Source: Pseudomonas citri (GTDB lineage Bacteria > Pseudomonadota > Gammaproteobacteria > Pseudomonadales > Pseudomonadaceae). From it: DNA of 63,963 nt. The notes under the pieces are model-generated. The model was not told the DNA's origin and did not search any database. It saw nothing but the letters and a program-made list of their open reading frames with translations. Below are positions 1-9,862 of this stretch, in pieces. The position numbers and the translations under genes are program-made. How positions within the stretch are numbered: position 1 is the first letter of the stretch; the number at the start of each line of letters is the position of its first letter. Location: positions 1-63,963 of the forward strand of contig NZ_JAODAB010000030.1 of assembly GCF_025336485.1 (NCBI RefSeq), in the 5' to 3' direction.

Positions 1-76
1 GGTGCACTCGACAGGATTCGAACCTGTGACCGCTCGGTTCGTAGCCGAGTACTCTATCCAGCTGAGCTACGAGTGC
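1..76 (-). tRNA. tRNA-Arg (ACG), 3' end cut by window edge
   Basis: Read on the minus strand the sequence folds as a complete cloverleaf: acceptor stem GCACTCG pairs with CGAGTGC, the anticodon stem CTCGG/CCGAG carries the loop CTACGAA with anticodon ACG, and the T arm contains GGTTCGAATCC. The discriminator A and two bases of CCA are present; the last A lies outside the window. ACG (inosine-modified at the first position) reads CGU, CGC and CGA arginine codons. Confidence 0.96.
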
Positions 77-90
77 ATTTGTTGCCGCGC

Positions 91-118
91 ATTATAGGTC
101 GTCGAATCTTTTTGTAAA
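91..118 (-). promoter_or_regulatory. promoter of tRNA-Arg
   Basis: Minus-strand TTTACA (118-113), a 16-bp spacer and a perfect TATAAT (96-91) stand directly upstream of the tRNA-Arg gene. The segment after the -10 is GC-rich (GCGCGG), the discriminator type found at stringently controlled stable-RNA promoters. The call is inferred from motif and position only. Confidence 0.6.
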
Positions 119-182
119 GCGCTTTTTTCAGTAATTTCAATCACTTACTGAACAAGCCAGATCTGACGCACTAAACGAATAA

Positions 183-273
183 TGGCGGAGAACGGGGGAT
201 TCGAACCCCCGACACCCTTGTGAGGTGTACTCCCTTAGCAGGGGAGCGCCTTCGGCCACTCGGCCAGCTCTCC
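183..273 (-). tRNA. tRNA-Ser (GCT)
   Basis: The minus strand forms a class II tRNA with a long variable arm. Acceptor stem GGAGAGC pairs with GTTCTCC, the discriminator is G, and CCA is encoded (185-183). The anticodon loop reads CTGCTAA with anticodon GCT, which decodes AGC and AGU serine codons. It sits between tRNA-Arg and csrA, the same arrangement I recall downstream of rsmA in other pseudomonads. Confidence 0.96.
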
Positions 274-335
274 GCAACACGGGGCGTATATTAACCAGCT
301 TCATCCCCGTTTGCAAACATAAAAATCGATAAAAA

Positions 336-524
336 TTAATGGCTTGGTTCGTCGTCCTTCTCTTTCTTGATACGCAGGTAAATTTCCTCCCGATGCACAG
401 CAACCTCTTTCGGTGCATTGACGCCGATACGCACTTGGTTTCCTTTGACGCCGAGTACGGTCACGGTGATTTCGCCATCGCCAATAATCAGGCTTTCTGC
501 GCACCGACGAGTCAGAATCAGCAT
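336..524 (-). CDS. rsmA: carbon storage regulator RsmA/CsrA
   Basis: A 62-residue protein starting MLILTRR and containing GVNAPKEVAVHREEIY, the signature of CsrA/RsmA. The family forms a symmetric beta-strand dimer that binds GGA motifs in mRNA leaders and represses translation; in Pseudomonas it acts in the Gac/Rsm cascade and is titrated by RsmX/Y/Z RNAs. The RNA-binding arginine in the VHREEIY segment is present. I chose the ATG at 524 over one six codons upstream because GAGGAGAAAGG lies directly before it and all family members start MLILTR. It lies between lysC and tRNA-Ser, its conserved place, which favours RsmA over the paralogues RsmE or RsmN. Confidence 0.95.
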   Translation of the reverse strand: MLILTRRCAESLIIGDGEITVTVLGVKGNQVRIGVNAPKEVAVHREEIYLRIKKEKDDEPSH

Positions 525-664
525 ACCTTTCTCCTCACGCAATTCAGTTCAGGGACAACAGTCTGCAAAAAAAAGGCACTGGACCTACAACCGGAACGGT
601 CGAAGCCTACAGGCCTTAGTATTGACCAGCGCGGGCAAAAGAACAGTTTTGGGGCGCGCCATTC

Positions 665-698
665 AAAAAAACAAAGGGCGCGGTCCAGCCGCGCCCTT
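665..698 (-). terminator. rho-independent terminator of lysC
   Basis: A 10-bp perfect stem (AAGGGCGCGG at 674-683 with its complement at 689-698) and a 5-base loop are followed on the minus strand by a T run (670-665). It begins 11 bases after the lysC stop codon, so it ends the lysC transcript before rsmA. Confidence 0.85.
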
Positions 699-708
699 CA
701 GACAACGC

Positions 709-1203
709 TTACTCGCCCTGTCGGGCAGCCGCGTCGAGTTCGAAAGCCGTGTGCAGGGCGCGCACGGCCAGTTCCAGGTATTTCTCTTCGATCACCACGG
801 AAACCTTGATTTCGGAGGTGGAGATCATCTGGATGTTGATACCCTCCTTGGCCAGGGCTTCGAACATGCGGCTGGCCACGCCTGCGTGGGAACGCATGCC
901 GACACCGACGATCGAGACCTTGGCAATCTTGGTATCGCCCACCACTTCCCGGGCACCGATTTCGCCAGCGGTCTTTTTCAACACGGCTTCAGCCGCTGGA
1001 TAGTCGTTGCGGTGCACGGTGAAGGTGAAGTCGGTGGTGTTATCGTGCGCGACGTTCTGCACGATCATATCGACTTCGATGTTCGCGGCACTGATCGGGC
1101 CGAGAATCTTGAACGCCACGCCGGGGGTGTCTGGCACGCCACGGATGGTCAGCTTGGCTTCATCGCGGTTGAAAGCGATGCCGGAAATGATCGGCTGTTC
1201 CAT
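709..1203 (-). other. possible internal start: aspartokinase beta subunit
   Basis: Within lysC the minus strand reads AGAGGAATCCATGG with the ATG at 1203, a Shine-Dalgarno at good spacing and an in-frame start. The product would be 164 residues and contain just the two ACT regulatory domains. Several bacterial aspartokinases (Bacillus, Corynebacterium) are alpha2-beta2 enzymes made this way. Here it is inferred from sequence only. Confidence 0.5.
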
Positions 1204-1950
1204 GGATTCCTCTTCATCAATAGTAATGAGGGTGCCCGGACCCTCTTTGAAGCTGTGCAGGACGCGCAGCGGAACGTTGTACTTGCCAGCAAACTCGACG
1301 GCGCGGATCTGCAACACTTTCGAGCCCAGGCTGGCCATTTCCAGCATTTCTTCGAACGTGATCTTGTCCAGGCGCTGCGCCACGGACACCACGCGCGGGT
1401 CGGTGGTGTAGACACCGTCCACATCGGTGTAGATCTGGCATTCGTCCGCCTTGAGGGCTGCGGCCAATGCCACACCCGTCGTGTCGGAACCACCACGACC
1501 GAGGGTCGTGATATTGCCGTGCTCGTCCACGCCCTGGAAACCGGCGACCACTACCACGCGGCCAGCCTTCAGGTCGCCACGGATCTTCTGGTCGTCGATC
1601 TGCAGGATACGCGCTTTGTTGTGCGCGCTGTCCGTCAGGATACGCACCTGGTTACCGGTATAGGAGACCGCCGGCACGCCACGCTTGATCAGCGCCATGG
1701 CCAGCAAGGCAATGGTCACCTGCTCGCCAGTGGAAACGATCACATCCAGTTCACGGGGAACCGGTTGCTGGTCGCCGCTGATTTGCTTGGCCAGATCGAT
1801 CAGACGGTTGGTCTCGCCGCTCATTGCCGACAGCACAACCACCAGGTCATCGCCCGCATCACGGAATTTCTTAACCTTGTCGGCGACTTGTTCGATTCTC
1901 TCGACAGTGCCGACCGAGGTGCCTCCAAATTTCTGTACGATCAAAGCCAT
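709..1950 (-). CDS. lysC: aspartate kinase (alpha subunit)
   Basis: A 413-residue aspartokinase, the ATP-dependent first step from aspartate to lysine, threonine, methionine and diaminopimelate. The N-terminal kinase domain opens with KFGGTSVG (residues 7-14) and carries TTLGRGGSDTT near residue 150. Two ACT domains fill the C-terminal third (about 265-400) and should bind the feedback inhibitors. The chosen start gives the standard MALIVQKFGG N-terminus and drops 15 in-frame upstream residues. An internal in-frame ATG at 1203, preceded by AGAGGA, could give a separate 164-residue beta subunit containing only the ACT domains. alaS lies 89 bp upstream on the same strand. Confidence 0.97.
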   Translation of the reverse strand: MALIVQKFGGTSVGTVERIEQVADKVKKFRDAGDDLVVVLSAMSGETNRLIDLAKQISGDQQPVPRELDVIVSTGEQVTIALLAMALIKRGVPAVSYTGNQVRILTDSAHNKARILQIDDQKIRGDLKAGRVVVVAGFQGVDEHGNITTLGRGGSDTTGVALAAALKADECQIYTDVDGVYTTDPRVVSVAQRLDKITFEEMLEMASLGSKVLQIRAVEFAGKYNVPLRVLHSFKEGPGTLITIDEEESMEQPIISGIAFNRDEAKLTIRGVPDTPGVAFKILGPISAANIEVDMIVQNVAHDNTTDFTFTVHRNDYPAAEAVLKKTAGEIGAREVVGDTKIAKVSIVGVGMRSHAGVASRMFEALAKEGINIQMISTSEIKVSVVIEEKYLELAVRALHTAFELDAAARQGE

Positions 1951-2002
1951 TTCAAAGCCGCCTCTGCCCATGAAGGGCGCCCAATAATCAACCAACAGCG
2001 CT

Positions 2003-2029
2003 CGGGCTCGTGACTAGACCACGAGCCCG
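2003..2029 (-). terminator. hairpin between alaS and lysC
   Basis: A 10-bp perfect inverted repeat (CGGGCTCGTG / CACGAGCCCG, 7-base loop) lies 11 bases after the alaS stop. There is no T run on the minus strand, so it may be a weak or attenuating terminator or an RNA-stabilising hairpin between alaS and lysC. Confidence 0.5.
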
Positions 2030-2039
2030 CGGCACTGCC

Positions 2040-4661
<2,622 letters not shown>

Positions 4662-4806
4662 TAGGTTCTTCCACGGAGGCTGCGGCCAAAGGCCTGTGCA
4701 AAACGTCACAGACGAAGCAACGGCAAAGGGCCGCATTATATCGGCCCTGCGCGCGGGGTACAGCGTGTTTATATGATAGAAACTGCCAATTGGCCCGATT
4801 GGCGGG

Positions 4807-5811
4807 TCATTGACGGGAAAATTCGACGAAAGCGGCGATCACTTGGTCTATTTGCGCCGCGCTCACGTCCATGTGCGTCACCATCCGCAAGCGTGACGCC
4901 GCGCTGAGCCTGATGCCCCGTTCGTCGGCGAACGCCTTGAGCGACTCGGCCCGCTCGCCCATTTGCACATAGACCATGTTGCTCTGCACCGGCTCGACCT
5001 CATAACCCACCGCCCGCAAGCCGTCGGCGAGCCGCTCGGCGTTGGCGTGGTCGTCGGCCAGGCGCTGGACCTGATGCTCCAGGGCATACAGCCCCGCCGC
5101 CGCGAGGATCCCGGCCTGGCGCATGCCGCCGCCGACCATCTTGCGCAATCGACGCGCCTTGGCGATCAATGGCGCGCTGCCGCACAGGACCGAACCCACC
5201 GGAGCACCAAGGCCCTTGGACAGGCACACCGAGACCGAATCGAAATGTTGCGTGATCTGCCGGGCATCGACATTCAACTTGACCGCCGCGTTGTATAACC
5301 GCGCGCCGTCCAGGTGCAGCGCCAGGCCATGCTCCTGGGTAAAGCGCCGGGCCCGGGCCAGGTAGTCCAGCGGCAGCACCTTGCCTTGCATGGTGTTTTC
5401 CAGGGCCAGCAGGCGGGTGCGGGCGAAATGGAAGTCATCGGGTTTGATCGCGGCGGCGACGTGCGCCAGATCCAGAGAACCGTCCGCCTGCACGTCAAGG
5501 GGCTGGGGTTGGATCGATCCGAGCACCGCCGCCCCGCCCCCTTCGTATTTGTAGGTGTGGGCTTGCTGGCCGACGATGTATTCATCGCCGCGCTCGCAGT
5601 GGGCCATCAACCCCAGCAGGTTACTCATGGTGCCCGAGGGTACGAACAGCGCCGCCGAGAACCCCAGGCGCGCAGCCAACTCGGCTTCGAGACGATTGAC
5701 CGTCGGGTCTTCGCCATACACGTCGTCGCCGGTCGGTGCGCTGGCCATGGCGTCGAGCATGCCGGCGGAAGGTTGGGTGACCGTGTCGCTACGAAGATCG
5801 ATAACACTCAT
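4807..5811 (-). CDS. ltaE: low-specificity L-threonine aldolase
   Basis: A 334-residue PLP enzyme of fold type I. LtaE cleaves L-threonine and L-allo-threonine to glycine and acetaldehyde, and in pseudomonads also acts on related beta-hydroxy amino acids. The N-terminus RSDTVTQPS and the YGEDPTVNRLE segment are characteristic. The PLP lysine is the K in CLSKGLGAPVGS near residue 203. Length matches the family. It is transcribed towards alaS; its upstream flank holds a REPIN rather than a gene. Confidence 0.93.
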   Translation of the reverse strand: MSVIDLRSDTVTQPSAGMLDAMASAPTGDDVYGEDPTVNRLEAELAARLGFSAALFVPSGTMSNLLGLMAHCERGDEYIVGQQAHTYKYEGGGAAVLGSIQPQPLDVQADGSLDLAHVAAAIKPDDFHFARTRLLALENTMQGKVLPLDYLARARRFTQEHGLALHLDGARLYNAAVKLNVDARQITQHFDSVSVCLSKGLGAPVGSVLCGSAPLIAKARRLRKMVGGGMRQAGILAAAGLYALEHQVQRLADDHANAERLADGLRAVGYEVEPVQSNMVYVQMGERAESLKAFADERGIRLSAASRLRMVTHMDVSAAQIDQVIAAFVEFSRQ

Positions 5812-5929
5812 GAATCTGGCCTCGGGTTCTGGTGGCGGGAATTCCCTTTCGAAGGGTAATTACTGCGGTCATGGCGGGAAATAATCAAGACGGGGCGACG
5901 AAAAGGGCAACAAAACCCCAGTGTGCGCC

Positions 5930-6019
5930 GTGGGAGCAAAGCTTGCTCGCGATGGCGTCGGGTCAGGTTGTGCTGATGTTGACTGACCCGCAGCTATCGC
6001 GAGCAAGCTTTGCTCCCAC
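5930..6019. repeat. REP-like inverted pair (REPIN)
   Basis: GTGGGAGCAAAGCTTGCTCGCGAT at the left end and its reverse complement at the right end face each other across about 45 bp. This is the doublet form typical of REP elements in fluorescent pseudomonads. It lies in the intergenic space between the divergent ltaE and the FMN-riboswitch gene. Confidence 0.8.
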
Positions 6020-6084
6020 GGCTCGCGCCCACAGGGGGTTGTGTGTTAAAAATCGTTCGCCGTCACGAAGCGTGGCGGCACAAA

Positions 6085-6250
6085 CGTTCTCAGGGCGGGG
6101 TGTAATTCCCCACCGGCGGTAATTGCACGCAACGTGCATAGCCCGCGAGCGCTTGGCGGTACACGGCTGTTGCGGTGTAGCGACAAGGTCAGCAGACCCG
6201 GTGTGATTCCGGGGCCGACGGTCATAGTCCGGATGAAGAGAGAACGGGAT
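6085..6250 (+). ncRNA. FMN riboswitch (RFN element)
   Basis: The conserved RFN blocks appear in order: TCAGGGCGGGGTG, TTCCCCACCGGCGGT, AGCCCGCGAGC, GGTCAGCAGACCCGGTG, GATTCCGGGGCCGACGGT and GTCCGGATGAAGAGAGAAC. These build the six-helix FMN-binding aptamer. It lies about 100 bases upstream of the lumazine synthase gene on the same strand, so FMN should turn that gene off. The 6250-6350 stretch must hold the expression platform; I see a short inverted repeat there but no clear T-run terminator. Confidence 0.95.
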
Positions 6251-6350
6251 TGGCACCCAAGGGCCGCCTGCGACTGTCTTGTGCGCGGCGTACCCTCGAA
6301 TCCCCTTCGATTCATGACGCCCTGTTTTTCAAACAAACAGGAACCAGAAC

Positions 6351-6860
6351 ATGCAACCCACTGCAATCGACAGCAAGACCAAACACCACCCGAGCGAGCG
6401 CGTCGCGTTCATCCAGGCCTGCTGGCATAAGGAAATCGTCGACCAGAGCCGTAAAGGTTTCGTCGCCGAAATGATCGCCCAAGGCTACCAGGAGAGTGAT
6501 ATCGACTTCTTCGAAGTCGGCGGCGCTTTCGAGATCCCGCTGCACGCCAAGCTGCTGGCCAAGTCAGGCCGCTACGCCGGTATCGTCGCCGCGGGCCTGG
6601 TGGTGGACGGCGGCATCTATCGTCACGAATTCGTCGCCCAGTCGGTGATCAGCGGCCTGATGCAGGTCCAACTGGAAACCGAAGTGCCGGTGTTCTCCGT
6701 GGTGCTCACGCCCCATCACTTCCATGCCGGGGAAGAACACCAGAAGTTTTTCTTCGATCACTTCGTGCACAAGGGCCAGGAAGCAGCGAAGACCTGCGTC
6801 GATACGCTGCACAAGACCCGGATGTTGCGTCATGTTGAGCAGCGGGCGATAGCGGTCTGA
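6351..6860 (+). CDS. ribH: 6,7-dimethyl-8-ribityllumazine synthase, type II (RibH2-like)
   Basis: A 169-residue lumazine synthase that condenses 5-amino-6-ribitylaminouracil with dihydroxybutanone phosphate, the penultimate step to riboflavin. It carries the divergent type II features: VVDGGIYRHEFVAQ around the catalytic histidine (near residue 90), and the insert SVVLTPHHFHAGEEHQKFFFDHF in place of the usual TD-x-EQA segment. These match the decameric RibH2 of Brucella and rhizobia rather than the icosahedral housekeeping enzyme. It is a single gene under its own FMN riboswitch, with no other rib gene nearby, so a second RibH in the main rib cluster is likely. Confidence 0.92.
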   Translation: MQPTAIDSKTKHHPSERVAFIQACWHKEIVDQSRKGFVAEMIAQGYQESDIDFFEVGGAFEIPLHAKLLAKSGRYAGIVAAGLVVDGGIYRHEFVAQSVISGLMQVQLETEVPVFSVVLTPHHFHAGEEHQKFFFDHFVHKGQEAAKTCVDTLHKTRMLRHVEQRAIAV

Positions 6861-6866
6861 AGAAAC

Positions 6867-6894
6867 TGTGGGAGTGAGCTTGCTCGCTCCCACA
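6867..6894. terminator. REP-type hairpin after ribH
   Basis: TGTGGGAG and CTCCCACA flank a short loop containing the AGCTTGCTCG REP core. It lies 6 bp after the ribH stop and 17 bp before the astE stop, so it could terminate or stabilise both convergent transcripts. There is no long T run. Confidence 0.5.
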
Positions 6895-6911
6895 ATGGTT
6901 CTGTCCGGGTT

Positions 6912-7919
6912 CTATATCAGGCTCTCATCCGTAGCCGGCACAATCAGAATGCCGGCCCGCAAGCCATTCCTGACCTTGGGATTGGGGAAAATGATCCGGG
7001 CGCCCTCTTCTTCGATCACCCAGCGGGTCTGGGCGATGTCTTCGGCCAGGACGTAGCCTTTACCCAGCTCCGAGAAGTTCTCGATGTCCGCCGGCAGGTT
7101 CAGGCGGAAGCTGTCGCTGTGCTTGATGATTTCCCGCGCCACACTGAACAGCTGCAGGCCATCCAGCCCTTCGTCCAGCTCCGGCTCATTGCCTTCGATG
7201 ATCTGTTGCAGGCGCTTTTCCAACAAGCTGACGTTGACGCCGTCGTTCTGCCCGAACGGCCGGGCCTTGCCCAGTTCCAGTGTGAAGGACTCGGCGCCGA
7301 GTTGTTCATAGGTGTAGGCGCTGAACACGATGGACGGTTTGTTCTGCAACAGCACCGCCTCCATGCCGGCAGCCCGCAGGCGCGCCAGCTCACGGCGCGA
7401 GTGCGGACGGTCTTCCTTCCACGGGTAGAGGGCGAACTGCTCGATCTTCGAACCACGGATGGCGGTGTGCAGGTCGTAATGCAAGCGGCTGCGGTCCGGC
7501 AGGCTGAAGAAACTGGCGGCCAATCGCTCCAGTTCGCACGCTCGAAGCGCCTCGGGGCCGCCGCTCAGCTCGTGGCGACCATTGAACAAGCGGTTGACGT
7601 CCTGCTCGACGAAACGCTCCCCACGGCGTATGGCCTCGGGGTTGCCAAACAGGAACAGAATGCGTGCCCGTGGCTTCAAATCCCCACGGGCGATGTCATG
7701 CAGCAGGCGATCGAGCAGCTCGATCGGTGCGGTTTCGTTGCCATGGATACCGGCCGACAGCAACAGGTCCAGGCCGTTGTCCCGGGCCTCGGGCGGCTTG
7801 ACCTCCAGCGCGCCCTCGCTCAGCCAGCGCATCCGTACGCCTTCGACAGTCAGTTGAGTCTTCTCCGCCGGTTCACGACCGGCGAGGGTCAGTTCAAGCA
7901 GTTTGCCGAGGGCGAGCAT
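6912..7919 (-). CDS. astE: succinylglutamate desuccinylase
   Basis: A 335-residue zinc hydrolase of the AstE/AspA (M14-like) family that splits N-succinylglutamate into succinate and glutamate, the last step of the AST pathway. Zinc-site motifs GIHGNETAPIE (HxxE) and HYDLHTA (His) are present. The start is set at the ATG giving MLALGKLLELTL; the longer open frame upstream is only the shadow of the neighbouring small gene. It is the last gene of the minus-strand ast cluster, 11 bp after the small acidic ORF. Confidence 0.95.
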   Translation of the reverse strand: MLALGKLLELTLAGREPAEKTQLTVEGVRMRWLSEGALEVKPPEARDNGLDLLLSAGIHGNETAPIELLDRLLHDIARGDLKPRARILFLFGNPEAIRRGERFVEQDVNRLFNGRHELSGGPEALRACELERLAASFFSLPDRSRLHYDLHTAIRGSKIEQFALYPWKEDRPHSRRELARLRAAGMEAVLLQNKPSIVFSAYTYEQLGAESFTLELGKARPFGQNDGVNVSLLEKRLQQIIEGNEPELDEGLDGLQLFSVAREIIKHSDSFRLNLPADIENFSELGKGYVLAEDIAQTRWVIEEEGARIIFPNPKVRNGLRAGILIVPATDESLI

Positions 7920-7930
7920 AGCGCGGTTCC

Positions 7931-8218
7931 TTAATGGTCGTGGCCGCAATCCGGGCCATGGACGTGCCCGTCGTCGCCGAGGTCGGCCGGTTCCATCTCC
8001 AGTTGCAGGCTGACCAGGTTGGTGGCCAATGGACGCAGCAGCAGGTTGGCGTATTCCTCGTCGTCTTCCTCGACGTCGACACCGATCAGCAACTGGCCAC
8101 GGCCGTCCTGCTGGATCCACAACTCCTTGCCTTGCCACATCACCGCGACGCGGGTGCAGGAGGTTTCCAGTTGGGTGCCGTCGCTGTCTTCGAGGATCAG
8201 TTGCAGGGTATCGCTCAT
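7931..8218 (-). CDS. conserved acidic protein in the ast cluster, His-rich tail
   Basis: A 95-residue hypothetical protein. It is acidic (EEDDEEYAN) and ends in HVHGPDCGHDH, a His/Cys-rich tail that could bind a metal. It sits between astB and astE, 69 bp and 11 bp away, in the same place as the unnamed ORF PA0900 in P. aeruginosa as I recall. The operon position suggests co-expression with arginine catabolism, and the metal-binding tail next to the zinc enzyme AstE is suggestive, but no function is assigned. Confidence 0.8.
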   Translation of the reverse strand: MSDTLQLILEDSDGTQLETSCTRVAVMWQGKELWIQQDGRGQLLIGVDVEEDDEEYANLLLRPLATNLVSLQLEMEPADLGDDGHVHGPDCGHDH

Positions 8219-8287
8219 GTCTTTACGTTCTCGTCTGGAAATAAGGCAACGCGCCCTGCATTGACTGTAGTCAGGTCGCGCGCGCTT

Positions 8288-9634
8288 TCAATTGATCTGG
8301 AAAGGATAAACCGCGCCAAGTTTAAGGATTTGTGTCAGTTCATCCAGTGCCGTGCGGCATTCGAGCAGCAATTGCGGGTCTGCCAGGTCGTTTTCGGCCA
8401 GGCGGTCGCGGTAGTGCCGTTCGACCCATTGGGTCAGTGAATCGTACAACGGCGCGGTCATGATAACCCCTGGGTTGACGGCCGCCAGTTCGGTTTCATT
8501 GAGCGCCACGCGCAAGCGCAGGCACGCCGGGCCTCCACCGTTCTGCATGCTTTGCTTGAGGTCGAAGACCTTCACTTCGCGAATCACCCCGCCGGAGCTC
8601 GTCAGGCCTTGCAGGTATTGCCAGACGCGTTCGTTGGCGCGGCACTCTTGCGGCACGATCAATAACATCGTGCCGTCGGGACGCGACAGCAGCTGGCTAT
8701 TGAACAGGTAGGAACGCACCGCGTCGTCCACGGTCACCGCCGAACGCGGCACGCACACCGCTTGAAATTTACCACCGACCTTGGCGAGCTTGCTGCCCAG
8801 TTCGGCCAGCATCTTGTCGGTCTCGAGGAAGGCATCCTCGTGGTAGAACAGCACTTCGCCGTTACCCACCGCGATCACATCGTTGTGGAATACGCCCTGG
8901 TCGATCACCGACGGGTTCTGCTGGGCGTACACCACGCCCTCTTCCTTCAACCCGTGCAGGCGGGCAACGGCCTGGGAAGCTTCGAGGGTCTGGCGCGCCG
9001 GGTATTTCTGCGGCGAGGGGTAGCGGGTGTCGAAGGCGCTGCGACCGAACACGAAGAATTCCACGCCGACTTCGCCGTAACTGCGGCAGAAACGGGTGTG
9101 GTTGGCCGCTCCTTCGTCGCCGAACTGCGCCACGGCCGGCAATGCGGCGTGGTGGGCGAAGTGTTGCTGATCAGCGAACATCGCGCCCAGCACACGACTG
9201 GTGGTCGGGTGCTCGATGCTGCGGTGGTATTTGCAGTTCAGGTTGGCGGCGGTGAAATGCACGCGCCCGTCGGCGGTGTCGGCGCTTGGGCTGACGGTGG
9301 CGGCGTTGGCCACCCACATGCTGGAAGCCGAGCAACTGGCGACCAGCAGCGGCATCGCTTCCTTCGCCGCCTGCTGGATGACCTGGGCGTCGCTGCCGGC
9401 AAAGCCCAACCGACGCAACGCCGCCACGTCCGGGCGCTCCTGTGGCGCCAGGACACCTTGCTGGAAACCCATGTCCATCAGCGCTTTCATTTTCGCCAGG
9501 CCTTGCAGCGCCGCTTCCTTGGGGTTGGAGGACTGCTGGCTGTTGCTCTGGGAGGCGACGTTGCCGTAGGAGAGCCCGCCATAGTTGTGGGTCGGCCCCA
9601 CTAGACCGTCAAAGTTGACTTCAAAGGATTTCAT
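8288..9634 (-). CDS. astB: N-succinylarginine dihydrolase
   Basis: A 448-residue member of the guanidino-group-modifying (pentein) superfamily. AstB hydrolyses N2-succinylarginine to succinylornithine, two ammonia and CO2. The N-terminus MKSFEVNFDGLVGPTHNYGG is characteristic, and the C-terminal part includes the catalytic Cys in GGPACLRLRV (near residue 365). The start at 9634 gives the family length; the 42 upstream in-frame residues come from repeat DNA. A 228-bp repeat-rich gap separates it from astD. Confidence 0.96.
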   Translation of the reverse strand: MKSFEVNFDGLVGPTHNYGGLSYGNVASQSNSQQSSNPKEAALQGLAKMKALMDMGFQQGVLAPQERPDVAALRRLGFAGSDAQVIQQAAKEAMPLLVASCSASSMWVANAATVSPSADTADGRVHFTAANLNCKYHRSIEHPTTSRVLGAMFADQQHFAHHAALPAVAQFGDEGAANHTRFCRSYGEVGVEFFVFGRSAFDTRYPSPQKYPARQTLEASQAVARLHGLKEEGVVYAQQNPSVIDQGVFHNDVIAVGNGEVLFYHEDAFLETDKMLAELGSKLAKVGGKFQAVCVPRSAVTVDDAVRSYLFNSQLLSRPDGTMLLIVPQECRANERVWQYLQGLTSSGGVIREVKVFDLKQSMQNGGGPACLRLRVALNETELAAVNPGVIMTAPLYDSLTQWVERHYRDRLAENDLADPQLLLECRTALDELTQILKLGAVYPFQIN

Positions 9635-9700
9635 CAGCGAGGCTCCACGAGGATCTGTTTTTATAGGCATCAGTAATAACGGCGGCGCGGCCATCGCGGG

Positions 9701-9798
9701 CAAGCCTTGCTCCCACAGGGGGGTTGCATCAAGCCTTGCTCCCACAGGGGACTGCATCAAGTCTTGCTCCCACAGGGGATTGCATCAAGCCTGTGGGG
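9701..9798. repeat. tandem array derived from a REP half-site
   Basis: Three near-identical 28-29 bp units (CAAGCCTTGCTCCCACAGGGG plus a spacer ending TGCAT) at 9701-9729, 9730-9757 and 9758-9785, then a fourth broken copy. A facing REP half lies at 9833-9859. This looks like a REP arm amplified in tandem inside the astD-astB gap. Confidence 0.8.
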
Positions 9799-9862
9799 AC
9801 AAGGTCAGCCCTCCACAGGAACTGCACGGAACCTGTGGGAGCAAGGCTTGCCCGCGATGGGT

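Noticed and set aside
418..2013. 531-residue plus-strand open frame over csrA and lysC
   Set aside because: It runs antisense to lysC with no family features; high-GC codons open the opposite strand.
9701..9798. Tandem 28-bp repeats as a CRISPR array
   Set aside because: Spacers are near-identical and only a few bases long, and units match the REP core; no cas genes in the window.
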